From Hirundichthys speculiger (lineage: Eukaryota > Chordata > Actinopteri > Beloniformes > Exocoetidae): a stretch of 64,000 bases of DNA. Location of the stretch: NCBI GenBank assembly GCA_018398805.1, contig JAGFBZ010002395.1, positions 1,426,001 to 1,490,000 on the forward strand, in the 5' to 3' direction. The translations under genes and the position numbers were made by a program. Positions 9,823-21,932 of this stretch are shown here, piece after piece; position 1 is the stretch's first letter, and every line of letters starts with the position of its first letter. A model generated the notes under the pieces. That model made no database searches. It saw only the letters and a program-made list of their open reading frames with translations, and was not told the origin of the DNA.

Positions 9823-12205
9823 ATGACATAATCTTTTGAAAATTACATTTAAAAAAATTTAAATGAAAAATCAACCTTCCATGTGTTACCCACCTCAGTT
9901 TCAGAGCCTTCATATCCCCCTCACTGACAGTATCCTCAGGATAATACTCATTCATCATCATTAAAGAGCTCAGATTCAGTCATTTTGTCAGAACTTGAAG
10001 TGCTGAGAAAGGTGTAAAGGGGGTAGAAAATAGAGCTCTTTGATGAGCAGTAGATTATGATGGAGAGGTTACCAAACATTCCTCTCATTTGCTGCCCACA
10101 TATCCAGTCCAGCAAGACTTGTTATCTCACTGATGTTTGAGCCCATAGACTAGCTTCAAGTGAGATGGAATCCTTTTGGATCTTTGTTTAACGTTTTCAC
10201 AGATGTTTTTTTTTTTTTTTTACTTTGAAAGTACAGTGAAATTAACTTTGCAGGAAAAATCATGTGGAAAAAAGTCTTGTGTACACACACAGCTGGGGGC
10301 TCTAGATCAGCAAAGTGACAAAAATTATGCTTTCACAGAGTTCCTCACCCTCTTTACCAGCTTATCCAGTGTAGCTTCTGGCTTGCTGACTTGCTTATGA
10401 TCAGTTAATAAAATGCATCTTATTAGCGGTATCTGCCTGCTACTTCTGCCTGAATTCATATGAAAGGTGCAGAAGCACCCTTGCTATTTTGACTTTAAAA
10501 ATGTATTATTTCACTCAAGGCTTCAACACTTTATTTTCTCTTCATTTTTGTTAAATTAATGACACAGTGTAATATGTCATCTGCTGTTCATGTGAGAGTG
10601 CTTGCACCTGATTTTTAAGAGCGCAGGAATTTCATTGTTTGAGTTTTTTTTTTTTTAATATAAATGATATTCTGATATATAGAAACTTTGATCTGAAAGA
10701 GAGTATTCTTTCTTATTAATGTGTCTGTAGATTATAATTAATACAATTTTCTGATTGCATAGAATATTTGTCCGCTATAAACATGTAATTGTATTTCGTT
10801 TTAGACAAACCTGTGTCACCAGCAGATATTCAGCCTCTTTCAGACTTCTTAAACCAATAAATTCAACTGCTTTTCCCTCTTCTGCAGTCTGTGCTCACTC
10901 AGTTGTAGGTTGCCCAACTCTCAGGGAGGTATGTCCAAATTTAGAACCTTGTCTGACATTATGTTAGCGCTCAAGCATGAGAACACGCCGTTCCCTGCAA
11001 ACAGGGGTCTACTGTAAAATGCCTGAGCATTTTGCAATGAATAAATAAATCTCTTAGAATGGAGCACATAGCTGCTAATAGTTTGAAACAGTGATCAGTG
11101 ACACGCCTACTGTAAGATTATGTGAATAAGCAGTTGTAATTATTACTGAGCTCACTGTTTTTAAGTTTTAATTGATCATGCAATATGTTATCATCAAGTA
11201 GGCGTCATGACAAAGAGAGAAAAACACACAGTTAATAAAGAGCTGTTATCAGTGACAAAAGGAACATTGAGATTACATGAGGAAACAAAGACAGAAGAAC
11301 AGTGATGATTTCTCCAAGATCCACATGTTGAAAAACCTGGAACTGTCTAACAACATAAACAACAATGTAGTCTTTTGTTTTGCTTTTATCCTTTATATCT
11401 TATTTCTTTAATTTCCCCAGCTGTTTCATCACAGCATGCTCATAAAGAAACAACGGCTTTGTTGTTGGCCATGGTTTTACTACTTTCATTCAGTTGCGCT
11501 GCTGTTGCATGGCGACCAGAATGAGAAGGACTGGAAGCCCTGTAGAAATCAAGCGACGTACAAAGAAACTTAGGAGGAAGGAAGTGATGAGAAGGAAAAA
11601 AAATGTTTTCAGACAACAAACATCAAGAAAAGAACATTTCTAAAGCCTATATATGTTCCATAGCTATCTTAGATTTTGCTCACATCACTCTCTTAACTGA
11701 TGTGGAAGCTTGCATGTGATGTCATCCACCTCCTTGAATTACAGGACATAAAATCGCGACTAACTGGTCACCAAATGCGACCAAAATTTGACCATTTCAA
11801 CTGTTTTTTTCCTGCCTTGTCGCCAGTGGCGAGGGCCACAAAATCCACCATCAACTTAGAAAAAACCCTTTTTTGTCTATGATTTCTGCACATTTGTCAT
11901 GGGCCAACAAGGCAAACATATCCAAATAATTTAGAAACAATGTCATGGCCATGTTTTGGGTCCACATCGTTTGCAGGAAGTCATAACTACACATGCGTCT
12001 AACCCAGCGATTGACAGATGGACAAAACTGAAGACGGACGAATGCAAAAAACTGTCACTGAATCTACTCCACAGCAAAATGGATTGTTTTGGTAAATAAT
12101 CTCATAAATACAGAACAAAATAGTTAACAAGAAAGAAATTATACTAGTTTTCATAGTAAGCATCATGAAAACAGAATAACATGCGCTTTCATGCTTGTAA
12201 ATCAT
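9823..12205. other. Non-coding DNA with one weak candidate exon
   Basis: No repeat family recognised over most of this span. It contains the splice-flanked segment 10888-10928 described separately and several T runs (10206-10221, 10646-10657). Confidence 0.5.
10888..10928 (+). CDS. Candidate cryptic or alternative micro-exon (41 bp)
   Basis: A strong pyrimidine tract and acceptor (CTTTTCCCTCTTCTGCAG) end at 10887, and GTATGT follows 10928. Joined in phase to the exon at 430-478 (which leaves phase 2), the segment reads through without a stop: LCSLSCRLPNSQG plus one spare base. One other frame is also open, so the coding evidence is weak for so short a segment, and the peptide resembles nothing I know. 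It may be a chance pair of splice-like sites in a large intron. Confidence 0.2.
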
Positions 12206-12490
12206 ACCTGTCAAGTATCCCGGAAAAGTCCCGTATTTTACTCTTCTCTCCCGCCGTCCTCCCGTATTAGTATTTTTCCCCTAAATCTCCCGTATTTTAG
12301 CCTCCGTTATTAAAAAATAATAATACCACATCGGGCGGAGTAAAAAAAAAAACAACAAAAAAAACCCCCAAGCATTCCAAATCTGAGATCTGTCACTTGC
12401 CTCGTGATAACTGCCACAGCAGTAGCTACTACAGGTACTGTAGGTGGTAGATGTCACGAGGTTAGTGTGTGACATCCGATGAGTGACAAC
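12206..12490. mobile_element. Probable fragment of a teleost miniature DNA transposon
   Basis: Begins CATACCTGTCAAGTATCCCG and contains repeated CCCGTATTTTA / CCCGTATTAG words, as in a dispersed teleost family I associate with hAT-like elements. The right end cannot be placed and no target duplication was found. Family name uncertain. Confidence 0.4.
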
Positions 12491-12900
12491 GCACAAAGAA
12501 AAAAACGACTGTTACAGAGAATAGGATTGCGCTCTTCTCTCATGTAAAATAAACTACTCTGGACCAGTCCACAAATACACTCCTTTCAAAACAGTCATAA
12601 AGAATGCAAAGTCTGCAACAAATGAGTACAAGTCATTAAAAGAAAAGTAATGTGAAATGTGATGAAAAACTGTAAAAGAAGAGCAACATGAAATGAAAAT
12701 GAAATGTAAATGTAAATACAAGTAATGTTAAATGAACAAAAAATATGCAAATCCCTTCATATAAATACTCCTCATATATAGCCCTCTTGTGTTTTCATTT
12801 AGGCTATAATGAATGTTCACATTATGTCAATGTGGCTTTATGCACAGCTGCACTACTTCTTGAACTTCAGCCAGCTGCTGTGTTTCCTGTGTGCCATTAA

Positions 12901-12977
12901 TTGACAAACTGATTAATCCAGGTGTGTCTGACCTCACAGCAATGGTCAGACACACCTGGATTGATCAGTTTGTCCAA
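12901..12977. repeat. 33-bp-stem hairpin
   Basis: The left arm 12901-12933 (starting TTGACAAACTGATTAATCCA and ending GTGTCTGACC) pairs with 12944-12977, with one base substitution and one extra base, around a 10-nt loop (TCACAGCAAT). The size and near-perfect stem are like a microRNA precursor or the stem of a very small foldback transposon. No poly-T terminator or other gene signal is visible. Confidence 0.8.
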
Positions 12978-13430
12978 TGCTTAACATGCTGCGTCCATGA
13001 TAATGTAAGCAGTCTACGGGAGCGTATGGGTGAAGGAAAACACTGGTGACCAAAATTGCTAGCTGGCTACCAACTTCAAAAACCTTGTTGCCAGGGGCTA
13101 CTCGGTAAAAATTCCAACTTTATGCCCTGAATTAGAATGGAATTTTCTTCTGAAAGCAATTTCAACACCAGAATTGTAAAAAAAAAAAAAAAAAAAGCAC
13201 TTTATGTGCACAAAAGCTTTATAACAAAAAAGTTCATATGTCCATCAAAATATGAAAATAAATCAAAATTTATCAAAAAATAAAATCAAAGTACATCTTT
13301 ATAAAACAATATGACATGCTTAAATGTTGACTAAAAAAGCTTAGGCTTATTATACACACAAAAATGAACTGGTCACTTTGCAACAGGTCAACAAAGGTTT
13401 CTAGGAAGAATCTTGAAACTGATCCTCTTC
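12978..13430. other. Non-coding DNA with a 19-bp A run
   Basis: AT-rich; poly-A run at 13178-13196. Nothing else recognised. Confidence 0.5.
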
Positions 13431-13439
13431 AAGTGGTGC

Positions 13440-15420
13440 CTTTGTCATTCAGTGTTTGAGTTGTCCTTAATCACAGCACATCATTCACATGTGACTTCAG
13501 ATTAATTTATTAGCCATTCCTGTGTTAGATATTGCGTGTCAGATCTTTGATGGCTTTTTAATTGTTGGTGATTTTAATATCTATGTTTGTTGTGAGTTCA
13601 AACCCCTGGTCAGGCAATCTTTGAATCTTATTGACTCATCTAATCTCACTCAGTCTGTGCCTGGTGCAACACATCAGAAGGGACACACATTGTGCTGTGT
13701 TTCAGGTTTAGCGTACATGCTAGTGAGATCAGTGTTGCATGTATTTCCGACTATTGCGCTGTTTTATTCTGTTTCTCTTCCATGATGTTCTCAAGTTAAA
13801 CCATGCACCCCAGAGCACAATAAACCCTTCAACAGCATCATAGTTCTCTGCAGCTTTTGGCAGCTCTGTGCTCTGTGTAAAGGGATTACTGTTGTAATCT
13901 AAGTCCTGATTAATTTGTAGATGTTTTCAGTTCTACATGTTCTATCTTCTAGACAACAGTGACTCCTTTTTGGAATAATTGTTCCAAGCCCAGGATGGAG
14001 CTGAATGAGACCACCTGCACTCTCAGAGCTGCTTGCAGACGTGCAGAAAGAAAATAAAAAAAATCGATCATCTTCAAATCTCTTTAGAGTTTCTTAGAAA
14101 CAGTTTACTAGAGCACCAAAGAGCTGTTAAAGCTGCAAAAACACAGTTTTTATCAGGTTTCTTTTTAAGACACGTATAAATTTCTGTGACTCCAGAGGTA
14201 TGGCGCCTTCACAGGTGCTTTGTGACAGATTTATTGTTTTTGTTTTTGTTTTTTTTTCTTCTATCAGGTCTCCTCCCTCTTTTTCTCTTTTGGATCCTGC
14301 ATCTTCTTCTACTTGTCTATTTATCTTTGAGAATTTTGAGCAGGTGTTTCTCTCCTCTTTGACTAAGATTCTTAAGCACCTGAGGCCTTCTAGCCGCACT
14401 CTCCACAGTGTTTTTTCTTGTCTCTATGGATGTTTTTAATAGCATAAGGCCCAGTGTTGTTGACCCGATTAATTCATCTCTGAGCCCTGGCTGTGCTCCA
14501 GCAGCCTTCAAACATGTTGTTCTGCAGCCCCTTTTCAAAAATACCAATCTCCTTTCCTGTCAAAAGCTTTAGGAAAAAGTTTATGACCAACTTCGGTCAT
14601 ACCTTGACCATAATGGTATTTCAGAGGAATTCCAGTCTGGTTTTAAATTGTGCCACAGCACTCCTAAGAGTTTTTACTGACCTGTTTTTGCCAGCTGATT
14701 GCATTCACTCTGCTGTTCTGGTGCTCTTGGATCTTACTAATGCCTTTGACATAGTCGACCATGACATTCTGTTATCGCATTTAGACATGTGTGTGGCCAT
14801 CAAGGTGCAGTCCTCAACTGGTTCCAGTCAAATCTGGCAGGCAGGAGTTTCTCTGTTTACCTGTGCCAGTATTCCTTCCCACTTAATTGTGGGGTACCAC
14901 AAGGCTCTGTTCTCAGTCCAGTTCCTTTTGCTTTGTAAGTGATTCCTCTGGGTTTTGTTTTTTTTTGAAAGCATGACATTGCTTTTCACTGTTTCACAGA
15001 TGATTTGCAAATGTATCTGCCCACGCAGAAAAAGAGCGCTGAATCTGTACAACCTTTGCTTTGTCTTAAGGAAACACAATTATGGTTGGAGATAAACTTT
15101 CTCAATTTAAAGAGGAATATAACAGAATTGATTGTTGTTTTTAGTTGGTCAGACATTTTTGATGGTCATGACAGGCCTGTTATCGCAGTACTATAAATGA
15201 TTTGTGAGAAATCTTAGGTGTTAGATTAGCTCAGTTCTTAAAACTAGCCTCATGCTTTTGTAATCTGAAAAGCTCACTGAATGAAAAATTTCAGACTGAG
15301 GTTGCCGCAAACAAGGTGATCGGGTTGTCTAATGTTAGAGTTTTTGATAATGCTGTCACTTTAGATACCCAGATATATCAGCCACTGTTTCCTTCTTTGA
15401 AATCGCTAGAAATAAACTTG
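13440..15420 (+). pseudogene. Decayed L2-clade LINE (endonuclease to reverse transcriptase)
   Basis: Segments spread over all three plus frames follow the order of an L2/Maui-type LINE. First comes the endonuclease piece FLIVGDFNIYV (GDFN motif at 13568-13579) followed by NLIDSSNLTQSV and KGHTL. Next, near 14010-14060, is NETTCTLRAACRRAER, from the linker between endonuclease and reverse transcriptase. Then come reverse transcriptase pieces: LVLLDLTNAFDIVDHDIL (about 14722-14775, holding the first catalytic aspartate) and CFTDDLQMYLP (about 14990-15022, the F-A-D-D catalytic box with A changed to T), then EINFLNL. At least several frameshifts and stops break the frame. The element would have copied itself by target-primed reverse transcription; this copy is dead. 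The region 15420-16320 may be its degraded 3' portion. Confidence 0.88.
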
Positions 15421-16317
15421 AGCAATGAGCAGTCATGAGCACAGAGAGGGAGCAGTGGGACTATAGTCATCACAAGGCTGTTTTATTCATGACCATATTT
15501 GTGCACGCACAGAGCTAATGCTCCTCCATGAGGATGTTTTTTGTTTGCAGATTCTTATCAGTGTGCTTTCATCATATGCACACACCTATTTTTTACATGT
15601 GTGGGCTTTGTGAATCATTGATAAGGAAATCTTCTGAGACTAAGTTTGTTTAGGAAATAAAGATAAAAAAGGTTTGAACTCAGGCTTATACTGGGTGTTT
15701 CTGAATTTTTTTAGCCATTTTTTTTTTAAAACCATTCTTTCAGAATATAAGAGGCTTGTTAAGATGAAGGTTTTAAAGGTACAGGACCCTAAACAGAGGT
15801 TGACCTGATGGACTGCATCTAGGGACTAACAGAGGAAAAAAGAAAAAACGGCAAACATCTACATGGACAGTAAATTATAATCATAGAACCCCCAAAATAA
15901 TGGAAATGTACATGATTATAATTGAGAAGAAAAACAAAAAACAAAAAAAAACAAGTGCAAATGATGAGGGTTTTTTTTTTTTTTTTTTTGCCACACTGAG
16001 TGTTACATGAATGGGAATGTGTTAATTTTAATAGCAACAACTTGTCTTTGGAAGTATTGTGGGTGGTCTGAATCATAGTTACAGAGAGGCACTGAAAATA
16101 AACATGGCTTCTTCACACTTTGAACCCCTGTCCTTCATTGTGATTGGTAGTGCACCATTAACTCTTTGTATGAGGTACATGGTTAATTTATCACCCATAA
16201 TGACTCAAAAATGTTCTTTTAAAATGAAACAACAACACCAAAACTTAGAGGTAGAATTAGACTTTACATTTTATTTAATTTCCATCAGTGCCTTTGAAAG
16301 AGTTTGAATCTCCACTG
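15421..16317. other. Non-coding DNA, possibly degraded L2 3' region
   Basis: Lies between the L2 reverse transcriptase remnant and an L2-type 3' tail. Contains a 19-bp T run (15971-15989). No feature clearly resolved. Confidence 0.45.
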
Positions 16318-16480
16318 TGTTTGGATTATAAATGGCCTAAACTGGGCTGTAGTTAATTGGACTGCTCTAAACTTGTTTACCTTTTGTATAAAGTGCATTG
16401 AGATTACTTTTGTTGGAAATTGGGGCTCTACAAATAAACAGAATTAAGCTAAATTGAACTTAAATTAATTTAACTAAATA
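16318..16480 (+). mobile_element. L2-type LINE 3' tail
   Basis: The segment GTGCATTGAGATTACTTTTG and then GGGGCTCTACAAATAAACAG, followed by GAATTAAGCTAAATTGAACT, matches the canonical teleost L2 3' end (stem sequence, AATAAA-containing stretch, then short TGAAT-like repeats). It lies about 1 kb downstream of the reverse transcriptase remnant in the same orientation and is probably the end of the same insertion. Confidence 0.75.
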
Positions 16481-16734
16481 GTTTGGCTTGGAAAAACAAT
16501 CAGTCTTAATATATGTTATATTGGTCATTTTTAATGGAAGTTTAACAGTGGTCAGCGCCTGACCTTTGAAGTGCCTGGTTTATATCTTTTTAAGACTTTT
16601 CAGCATTAGTTTTTTTTTCTTTTTTGCATTGTTTTAAATATATTTAGTTACATCATTTAGATGATCAAAATTTCTGATCTTTCAGCTGTTCTTTTAAGGA
16701 ATATGGCTTTTTATAGTTTGATCTCCCTACCATT

Positions 16735-16880
16735 ACACAGATGTCCTTGGGCAAAACACTGAACCTGCAAGCTTCTTCTGAAGTCGATCCAACACCTTGC
16801 ATGGTGTGAAAGTGTATGTGTGTGCAAGAAAAGAAAGCCAATGGGAGACTCTATGAAAGGTTTGTTGGACCAAGCAAAGG
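16735..16880 (+). mobile_element. Fragment of a tRNA-derived SINE body
   Basis: GATGTCCTTGGGCAAAACAC followed by TGAACC and then GGTGTGAAAGTGTATGTGTG resembles the common teleost SINE body (TGTCCTTGGGCAAGACACTT ... GGTGTGTGAATGTGTG). The tRNA-like head is not recognisable, so this is a truncated, diverged copy. Confidence 0.55.
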
Positions 16881-19560
16881 TTTAACTGCACCTTATAAAA
16901 TCAGATAATTTGTCATTTAAAGACACACCAAGAACAAACTAGTGTCCTGGGAAGGGAGCTGTGCTGTAAATGGGTAGCTTCACTGCAGTAAAGAGTGCAT
17001 ATTGATGGAGAATGAGGAGGCAAAAAAAAGAAGAAAAGCATGCCTGTAACAAGAAAAAGCCAGGCAGTATATTATGCAAAATTATGTTTAAATGAATTTA
17101 CAAATTCATTTTTCTGGGACAATGCTCATTAATTACCATCACTGTGATAAAAAAAAAAATGCAGGCTACTTAGACAAATATGTGATTATCACCTGCAGTG
17201 CAGGCAGGCTGCTGAATGATGTTCTTTTGTGGCTGACATGAAAGTAAAGACCTTCAGAACCGGTTTTAGGTTGCAGGTTAATGTTAGCACCATTGTGCTA
17301 CTGTCTCTGTTACTTTCATTCTTTCTCCTTACAGTCCAACAAGGACACGTCTGATACTGAATTGAGTTGGTTTGAGAAATATAATATGTTGCCACTGTTA
17401 ATGAGAAACAATACAGAGAACATCCTTGAATCATATTGTTTTTTTTTTTCTTTTCTCCCAAAGTTATACATTGTATATATCTGCAGCAAGTTTCATCCAC
17501 TGCAGAAGAGGTAAAAAATATGTTCAGCAGTGATTTTGGAGTAGAATAAGAACAGTCAAACTCACTCAGTGTGACATCTCACACAATTGCCATATTTAAC
17601 AGCTCATGCTGTGAATTTGTTTGGAATTATGTGAGTGAGACCTGGCATCTCTGGAGCCAGACATGGTGGGACGTCCGGAGCTTGCAAGAAGGCTAGTTAT
17701 CAGAGTAACTGCCCCCTAAAATGCAGCTTATTTGCTCGCTGATCCAAACACCTACAAGTGTGGCTTAAAGCATGTACAACTACATCAATTGAATGATCAT
17801 GTCAGCATCTCTGTAAAACATATAAAATAAATCTAATGCACAAGAAAATACAGAAAACAAAAATTACATGGTGAGACAAAGCATACCAGAAATTTATAAC
17901 TGCCATTATGTTGTATTTGTTTGTTGTGTAGCACAACTAAAGGAGCTATGAATTATTCAGGTTTTCCCAAATGGCTGCCCATTTACTGCTGCTCACTTGC
18001 ATCTGACTGGAGCGCGTTCTTCTGCTGTATTCCTCGGCGATCTGCCTGCTTTAAAATGGCAAGAAAATACATGTGACCCATGAGTAGGGCTTTGCCTTCA
18101 CTCTAATTCTTAATTCATTCATTACCCTCCTCCTGCATGGACTGCGGGTTGCAAAGCGCCTTATCGTAAATACTGCAGAATATCAAATGAGTGTGAAGGG
18201 GAAGGAACATAGAGGATTATTACAGCTATATGTAAATATCAAGGTGAAATATGACTCCCTCCTCATCAGTGTAAACACAACGAGGAATGAGGTAAGAGAG
18301 GAATAACAGAGAGCAGTGGTCATAGATAATAACACCATTTGCTGTACTGTAATCCATGAAGGACATCTCCCCCCAGACAGCACAGAATGTCATTTTTCTT
18401 CATGCTGTTCCCTTCTTGCTGATGTGAGGTTGGCTGTAGTGACTGCCAGGAAAAAGGGAAGATGGTTGATGCTTTGTCTGTGAGGCATTTCTTTTGGATT
18501 TTACGCTCACATCTACATAACCAGCTGCCAGGAATGTTAGAGGGCTTCCTCAGTTCTTCCAGATGGATGTTCATGACACTGGAAAATGGCATATGACAAT
18601 AGATTCTGGTAAAATATATCAGCCTGACTCTACAAATTGTGACATCTAACATATTTTTAAGATTTATATGACACCAGTGCTTAATTGTAGTTACATGGAG
18701 TATTTGCCTCTTTGTAAACTGGTTTCTGTTATTAGTCGTAGAGTCTGTAATTCTGATGTGGATTGTCTTAACATGGTTATGTGATTCACGGGAAAACATT
18801 GCAGCGACAACATTGCATCCAGCCAGACTGTTTCCAGTAGAAAGAAACCATCAGTTATTTCAGCGAATGACTCAAGAGGACATATGTGTACTTCCAGACT
18901 ACAAATCCCTGCAAAGGCGGCAATAATTATATGGGGGAGCAAAGGAGAGAGAGAGTGAGGTGACATTGTTATAGAGTGGCAAAGTCAGCGTAGGGAGAAG
19001 GGAGTGGGTGGATGGATCCATCAACAAAACACTGGACTACAAGATGGGAGACAGCAGTATATTTTCAATGTTTTTTTTCCCCCTTTTTCTCAAATGAGTA
19101 GTCATTCCCCAGCCTTTAGACATGTTTTTATTTATTATAAATATGACACCAAAGGTCTCCTCTCTTTAAAGCAGTCTTCTTAACCCAAAACTTCATTTTC
19201 CACCCACATCACGAAACCTTTCTAAAACCCTTTCGGTTTACTTTTGCAAACTGAACATGGCAACAATAAAACAACAAAACAACAACAAGAGAAAAAAGCA
19301 GAAAAAACTGCACTCGCTGTTTTTTCCACATTACTTAAAACTAGTAAAATGAACTATCAGTGAACTCTGAGTTTATAAACTTTGGGATTATAAATTCTGT
19401 TTATAATCCTAGATATTAACATATAATATAAGAAGAAATAAATATCTTTGGAGTATTTTGTCACTTTTTTTTTCTAAACACATTGACTAATTCAGACAGT
19501 GTTTAGAATTACTTGCTTTCAATAATCATTCTTTTTCTCTCTTTTTTTTTTGTAAAGCAG
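16881..19560. other. Non-coding DNA without recognised features
   Basis: Mostly AT-rich intron-like sequence. A 159-codon minus-strand frame (18320-18799) is the longest frame not linked to a repeat, but it has no motif, no splice context and an unremarkable composition, so I treat it as chance. Confidence 0.5.
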
Positions 19561-19605
19561 CTTCAGTTTATCTCTACACTCAAGCCCTGTGGAGGACTGT
19601 TTTAG

Positions 19606-19664
19606 TAATCCACCAGCTCCCGCCTGCAGCATTTATGTTGCTGCAGGCGGGAGCAGGTGGATTA
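19606..19664. repeat. 26-bp-stem hairpin, microRNA-precursor-like
   Basis: TAATCCACCAGCTCCCGCCT then GCAGCA (19606-19631) pairs with 19639-19664 with a single mismatch, around a 7-nt loop (TTTATGT). It is GC-rich within AT-rich surroundings. The tight loop and near-perfect stem are notable. I do not recognise it as a known microRNA, and the near-perfection also fits a recent inverted duplication or a foldback element end. Confidence 0.85.
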
Positions 19665-20059
19665 AGAAAACAACGTTAAGACCGCCTGCTCCACTGAGAT
19701 TTTGCTTCGGGTCCCACGGGTCCTTCGAGATTCCAATCGATATGCAGACCTCTACTGTGCACCTTTGCCTCATTTTGTATGTGGGAATTTATGAATAAGC
19801 AAATAGCCCCTGCGTTCTCCTTCCATTTGCTACTGCTTGCACTCTTTCAAGCTCTTGCTCTGCAGTTGTGGGGACGCCTGGGCACTTTTGGTTGCCGCCA
19901 TTAAAGAGTGTGATTTTGCAGGCAACATAAGAACGCCCACTGTGCAATTGTAAGTCAGGAGGTCCTCAAAAGACAGGAACGTTCTTTAATGGAAATGTAG
20001 CACTTGGTGAGAGGCTTTGATTTGGAGAAGCAATGATTGCTGGGTTGGAAAATGAAACC
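19665..20059. other. Non-coding DNA, nothing recognised
   Basis: Continues from the hairpin with a moderately CpG-containing stretch (19680-19740) and then ordinary AT-rich DNA. The small frame 19589-19798 simply crosses the hairpin. Confidence 0.45.
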
Positions 20060-20370
20060 AGTTTTTCTTTTCTTTTTTTCTGTAACTGTATTCCTAATAC
20101 AATTTCTTTCTGACTGTTAAACACATCACAGCAAAGCAGTTAGGCAGTCACACATAACTCTGGCCCTCTGGAAAACCACATACTACTTACTGGGAAAAGG
20201 CTTGTTATTTCTGCACTATTTACAAAAACCCAATTTGTAAAACAGCACTACCCTGATGAAGGTGCTCAATGTAAAAAAGGTGACACGCTAAGACACTAAA
20301 ATTAAAGCCGGCTAGCTGCCGGTGACCAGCTGAGCACAGCCACTTAGGACCAGCAGCCTCTGCTATATTT
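20060..20370 (+). repeat. Unclassified dispersed repeat, copy A
   Basis: Shares an ordered set of words with 24355-24735: CCAGT then a T run, TTTCTTTCTGACTG, CAGCAAAGCA, AGGCAGTCA, AAAAC plus CAATTTGT, GCTCAAT, GCTAAGA, AAGC-GCTAGC, and CAGCAGCCTCTGCT. The two copies are strongly diverged by substitutions and indels and lie in direct orientation 4.3 kb apart. I cannot assign a family. A few bases upstream (19980-20030) may also match 24250-24290. Confidence 0.65.
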
Positions 20371-20444
20371 CACAAGTATGTTAGCAATGAAAAAAGTAAA
20401 ACCAATTTCTAGGAAAATCATTAAATTCTTGGCTCAAAATTTTC

Positions 20445-21246
20445 TAGGTACAACTCGGGCTTTTATGTCCCGCGGTATTTATGTTCCAATAACTTTGCAT
20501 TGGACTTGCACATGAGCGTGCGTGCCTTTTAGGCAACAGGCCCGCCACTGCATGTCAACGTGCACTCACCTCCGCTCACTCACAGTGACCAGCCGATCAC
20601 ACTTTGGCCAGGTTGGCTGCAGCTCATAGACGCAGAATAAGAAAAAAAAAAAAACAAGCAGGCATGGCCAGCGGTAGCGGAGAAATTGGGAAAAACTTTT
20701 TTTAATCACCGGTGTGGTGGCATTTTGATTTTGCTGTTGAATACACCGGCGAGGGAGTGAAAACAGTTAACAGAACACAATCTTCCACCTCCCTAAACCC
20801 CCGATCTTACCTGCGTAAGATCCAGTTGTTACCAGTTGTGCGTCTTGGCGCCTTTTAAAATACTGCAGAACGAATCGTTGGATGCGCATTTAAAGATCAG
20901 GAACAATTAATGTTCCTGTCCCTCCTCGACCACCAACAGTTTCAGACATCGGAAATAAATTCCTGCATCCAACCTTTTACAGCTTGACACCAGAGACAAA
21001 GATCTCCTTAGTTTCCTCCACAGCAGACATCTGAATGAGATCATGCCACAGCTGCACATTTATTCCATTTGGACGCGTTCTTTTACGCGCCGACATGCAA
21101 GTTGCGCTTTCCGCAAACTCGGTATCTTGCGATCGCTTGTTTAGGGTAGCCGGTGGTCTGAAACTGTACCGAATCCGTACCGAAACCGTGACACAAAAAC
21201 CGCGGTACGGACCGTACTGTGAGCCACCTGTACTGTTGCACCCCTA
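20445..21246 (-). mobile_element. hAT-like element fragment with recognisable right end
   Basis: The right end reads, on the minus strand, TAGGGGTGCAACAGTACAGG followed by repeated ACGGTCCGTACCGCGG and CGGTACGGATTCGGTACAG sequence, a terminal style of teleost hAT elements. The interior 20660-20700 contains ATGGCCAGCGGTAGCGGAGA, which resembles the start of hAT BED-finger proteins, though no long frame follows. A degenerate left end may be TAGGTACAAC at 20445. No 8-bp target duplication found. Next to the right end the words CCTACTGTTGCACCC are repeated once (21230-21263). Confidence 0.5.
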
Positions 21247-21932
21247 CCCCTACTGTTGCACCCTTGTTGTACCTGAACAAGAATGGACTGATTTTTGGCT
21301 TACAGCACAGTATATCTCTATCCAGAAACCTGGAGGACTTTAGTTTTTGTACTCCACGTGACAAACAGAGAAAGCCCTTCAATCTGCTGCAGTTTTGGAT
21401 AAAATATTATGAATGCTAATATTGTCGACTGCAATTAGTGCATCTCTACTTTCACTTTCATTGATAGTGCAGTAACATGTTGCTGTCCTCACAAAGTAAC
21501 TGATCTTCACTTTACTTGTCCTTTCTCTCCTCCTTTCTCCTCATCTGTGCATGTGCTTGGCGGGTTGTGCTCTGTGTTTATCTTCCGCCATGACACGTTG
21601 TGTTGCAATGCAGAAAAACACACACAGAGCAACTTTGGAGTCACAGCTGTGAGAGCGTGTTGGGGTTCATTATAGCAGTGACAGTGCATCCAGAGCCTGC
21701 AGTTTATGAGCAAAGCAGATGAGACACGCACACACAAATGGATTTGAGATGAATTGGAGAGGAGCAAAACACTAGTCGAGACTCACAATGAGTTTGTTCT
21801 GATGTATTTTCCAGAAAAAAAAAATGAGAGTCAAAGTCTATGTCAGTACCTTAGATTGTTTTCCAGTACTTGCTTCATGCCATTCCAAAATGTCTATAGT
21901 TTGGAACAGTCCCGAGAAAATATGAGTATAAT
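21247..21932. other. Non-coding DNA, nothing recognised
   Basis: Ordinary AT-rich sequence between two hAT fragments. Short frames on both strands have no similarity that I recognise. Confidence 0.5.

Noticed and set aside
17333..17510. Segment after acceptor TTTCTCCTTACAG containing an open frame
   Set aside because: In the phase of the exon at 430 it stops within eleven codons, the donor is poor, and a T run lies inside the frame.
18320..18799. 159-codon minus-strand open frame
   Set aside because: No motif, no splice sites, no codon bias that I can see; overlapping frames on the same strand are equally plausible. Length is within chance for 64 kb.
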